From Pelomonas sp047654785 (GTDB lineage Bacteria > Pseudomonadota > Gammaproteobacteria > Burkholderiales > Burkholderiaceae_C): 64,000 bases of DNA. The stretch covers positions 620,001 to 684,000 of the forward strand of contig NZ_JASGKQ010000002.1 in assembly GCF_047654785.1 (NCBI RefSeq), read 5' to 3'. Below, piece by piece: positions 62,549-64,000 of the stretch. The position numbers were made by a program, and so were the translations under genes. Every line of letters begins with the position of its first letter. Within the stretch, counting starts at the first letter, position 1. Under the pieces are notes generated by a model. The model saw only the letters and a list, made by a program, of their open reading frames with translations, had not been told where the DNA came from and made no database searches.

Positions 62549-64000
62549 ATGAAGCTGTCGCGCACCCTGCCGTTCGTCCTCGCCGCGCTGCTGCCGGCCG
62601 CGCCCGCCGGGGCGCAGGCGGACGCCGAGGCCCGGCTCATCGTGCGCTTCAAGCCGCAGGCGGACAGCGTGCGGGCCAAGGCGCTGGCCTCGCGCGCGAC
62701 GCGGGCCGAGGCGCGCGAGATCGCCCAGACCCGCGCGACCGCGCTGGGCATGCGCACGGGCCAGGCGCTGCGTGCCGGCATCAGCCTGGACGAGCGCACC
62801 CACGTGGTGGCCGCGCACGGCATCACCGGCGCGCAGCTGGCCCGGCGGCTGGCGGCCGACCCCGAGGTCGAGCTGGTGGCGGAGGATGGTCGCCGCAAGC
62901 ACCTGGCCACGCTGCCCAACGACCCGCTGTTCGGCGACGCCACGGTGCCGGCCGAGACCACGGCGGGCGGCGTCCAGCAGCGTGTCATCGACCAGTGGTA
63001 CCTGAAGGCGCCGGGCGCGCCGAGCCACCCGCAGGTCGTCTCCGGCATCAACGCGCCGGCCGCCTGGGACCTCAGCACCGGCGCGGCCAGCGTGGTGGTC
63101 GCGGTGCTGGACACCGGCGTGCGGCAGGACCACCCGGACCTGGCCGGCAAGTTCGTCGCCGGCTACGACATGATCGGCCTCGGCAGCCCGGGCGCGCTGT
63201 CCACGGCCATCGCCAACGACGGCGATGGCCATGACGCCGACCCGTCCGACCCGGGCGACTGGGTCAGCCAGGCCGACGTGGACAGCGGCCGGCTGGGCAG
63301 CGGCTGCGACAGCAGCGACATCGCCAACAGCTCCTGGCACGGCACCCGCGTGGCCGGCCTGATCGGCGCGGCCAGCAACAACGGCCTCGGCATGGCCGGC
63401 GTGGGCTGGGGGCTGAAGCTGATGCCCATCCGCGTGCTGGGCAAATGCGGCGGCTACGACAGCGACATCATGGCCGGCATGCGCTGGGCCGCCGGCCTGG
63501 CGGTGCCGGGCCTGCCGGCGAACCCCGTGAAGGCCAAGGTGCTCAACCTCAGCCTGGGCGGCAGCGGCAGCTGCGGCACCTCGGGCACCGGCGCGCTGTA
63601 CCGCGACACCATCGCCCAGGTCACCGCGGCCGGGGCCACCATCGTCGTCGCGGCCGGCAACTCGGCCGGCCAGGCCGTGGGCCTGCCGGGCAACTGCCCG
63701 GGCGTCATCACCGTGGCGGCGCTGCGCCACGTCGGCACCAAGGTGGGCTTCTCCAGCGTCGGCCCCGAGGTGAGCATCGCCGCGCCCGGCGGCAACTGCA
63801 TCAACATCGGCGCCGGCCAGCCCTGCCTGTACCCGATGGTCAGCACCACCAACCGCGGCACGACCGCGCCGGTGGCGGGCGACGCCAGCTACACCGACAG
63901 CCATTCCTCCGTGGGCACCAGCTTCTCGGCGCCCATCGTCAGCGGCATCGTCGGGCTGATGGCCTCGGTCCGGCCCGGCCTGACGGCGGCCGAGGCGGCG
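62549..64000 (+). CDS. S8-family serine protease, cut by the window end
   Basis: 484 codons of an exported subtilisin-type protease, open at the window end. A signal peptide (MKLSRTLPFVLAALLPAAPA) is followed by an inhibitor-like propeptide of about 140 residues. The catalytic triad is complete: Asp188 (VVVAVLDTGVRQDHPDL), His264 (SSWHGTRVAGLIGA) and Ser458 (VGTSFSAPIVSGI). Cys residues in CDSSD, GKCGGYD and SCGTSG may form disulfides. The missing end may hold a domain and a sorting tail; the nearby rhombosortase raises the possibility of a GlyGly-CTERM tail. ATG 62549 has no strong ribosome site and lies 13 bases after a T-tract. Confidence 0.9.
   Translation, partial: MKLSRTLPFVLAALLPAAPAGAQADAEARLIVRFKPQADSVRAKALASRATRAEAREIAQTRATALGMRTGQALRAGISLDERTHVVAAHGITGAQLARRLAADPEVELVAEDGRRKHLATLPNDPLFGDATVPAETTAGGVQQRVIDQWYLKAPGAPSHPQVVSGINAPAAWDLSTGAASVVVAVLDTGVRQDHPDLAGKFVAGYDMIGLGSPGALSTAIANDGDGHDADPSDPGDWVSQADVDSGRLGSGCDSSDIANSSWHGTRVAGLIGAASNNGLGMAGVGWGLKLMPIRVLGKCGGYDSDIMAGMRWAAGLAVPGLPANPVKAKVLNLSLGGSGSCGTSGTGALYRDTIAQVTAAGATIVVAAGNSAGQAVGLPGNCPGVITVAALRHVGTKVGFSSVGPEVSIAAPGGNCINIGAGQPCLYPMVSTTNRGTTAPVAGDASYTDSHSSVGTSFSAPIVSGIVGLMASVRPGLTAAEAA

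Overview
The window is a dense, very GC-rich (about 70%) chromosomal segment with almost no intergenic space. Many genes overlap by a few bases at ATGA/GTGA/TTGA junctions, or at convergent 3' ends. The gene set points to a betaproteobacterium of the order Burkholderiales, in the Roseateles/Rubrivivax/Leptothrix neighbourhood: DUF3567 and DUF4197 proteins, a ProQ/FinO RNA chaperone, a fused indolepyruvate ferredoxin oxidoreductase with a divergent Lrp gene, a fused acyl-CoA synthetase/GNAT, glnE beside yhdP, and a rhombosortase. The placement is by gene content only. No rRNA, tRNA, insertion sequence, prophage or CRISPR array was seen.

Layout. 1-3.2 kb: a copy of an intergenic repeat, mltA, small accessory genes, a HepT/MntA (HEPN/MNT) toxin-antitoxin pair and a GST. 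3.2-11.9 kb: two convergent operons behind near-identical promoter/operator regions. They are OPT transporter-DUF917-IclR regulator (+) and DUF917-TonB receptor-M14 carboxypeptidase (-). Together they look like one uptake and degradation regulon, probably for a peptide-like or hydantoin-like compound. 12-18.7 kb: an FAD protein, a 54-residue basic protein, a c-di-GMP phosphodiesterase, methylglyoxal synthase, an EamA exporter and an Lrp regulator. 18.9-22.5 kb: indolepyruvate ferredoxin oxidoreductase. 22.5-24.1 kb: a BglII-type restriction enzyme with an MT-A70 methyltransferase, less GC-rich than its surroundings.

24-31 kb: a DMT transporter, a cytochrome b561-YceI-YceI operon, then a LytS/LytTR-type two-component operon with a small membrane protein and a bile-acid-symporter-family transporter, followed by a 0.4-kb block of palindromic repeats. 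31-39 kb: ferredoxin-NADP reductase, soxR with a SoxR-type promoter reading into a chimeric gene remnant, a tandem AAA+ ATPase, DUF3567, DUF3108, a degenerate FAH-family protein, a nucleoside hydrolase and a class B3 metallo-beta-lactamase. 39-50 kb: acyl-CoA synthetase/GNAT, DUF4197, ProQ, an M17 aminopeptidase, a DsbD/ScsB plus thioredoxin-like pair, glutaminase and a methyltransferase. 50-57 kb: a translationally coupled yhdP-nitrilase-MFS operon on the minus strand. 57-64 kb: glnE, rhombosortase, a hypothetical protein, a DMT exporter, a GST, and an S8 protease running off the window end.

The most interesting items are the IclR-controlled two-operon regulon with mirrored operators, the three-copy intergenic repeat family, the SoxR-promoter-linked questin-oxidase/GNAT chimera, and the FAH-like protein that has lost its catalytic centre.
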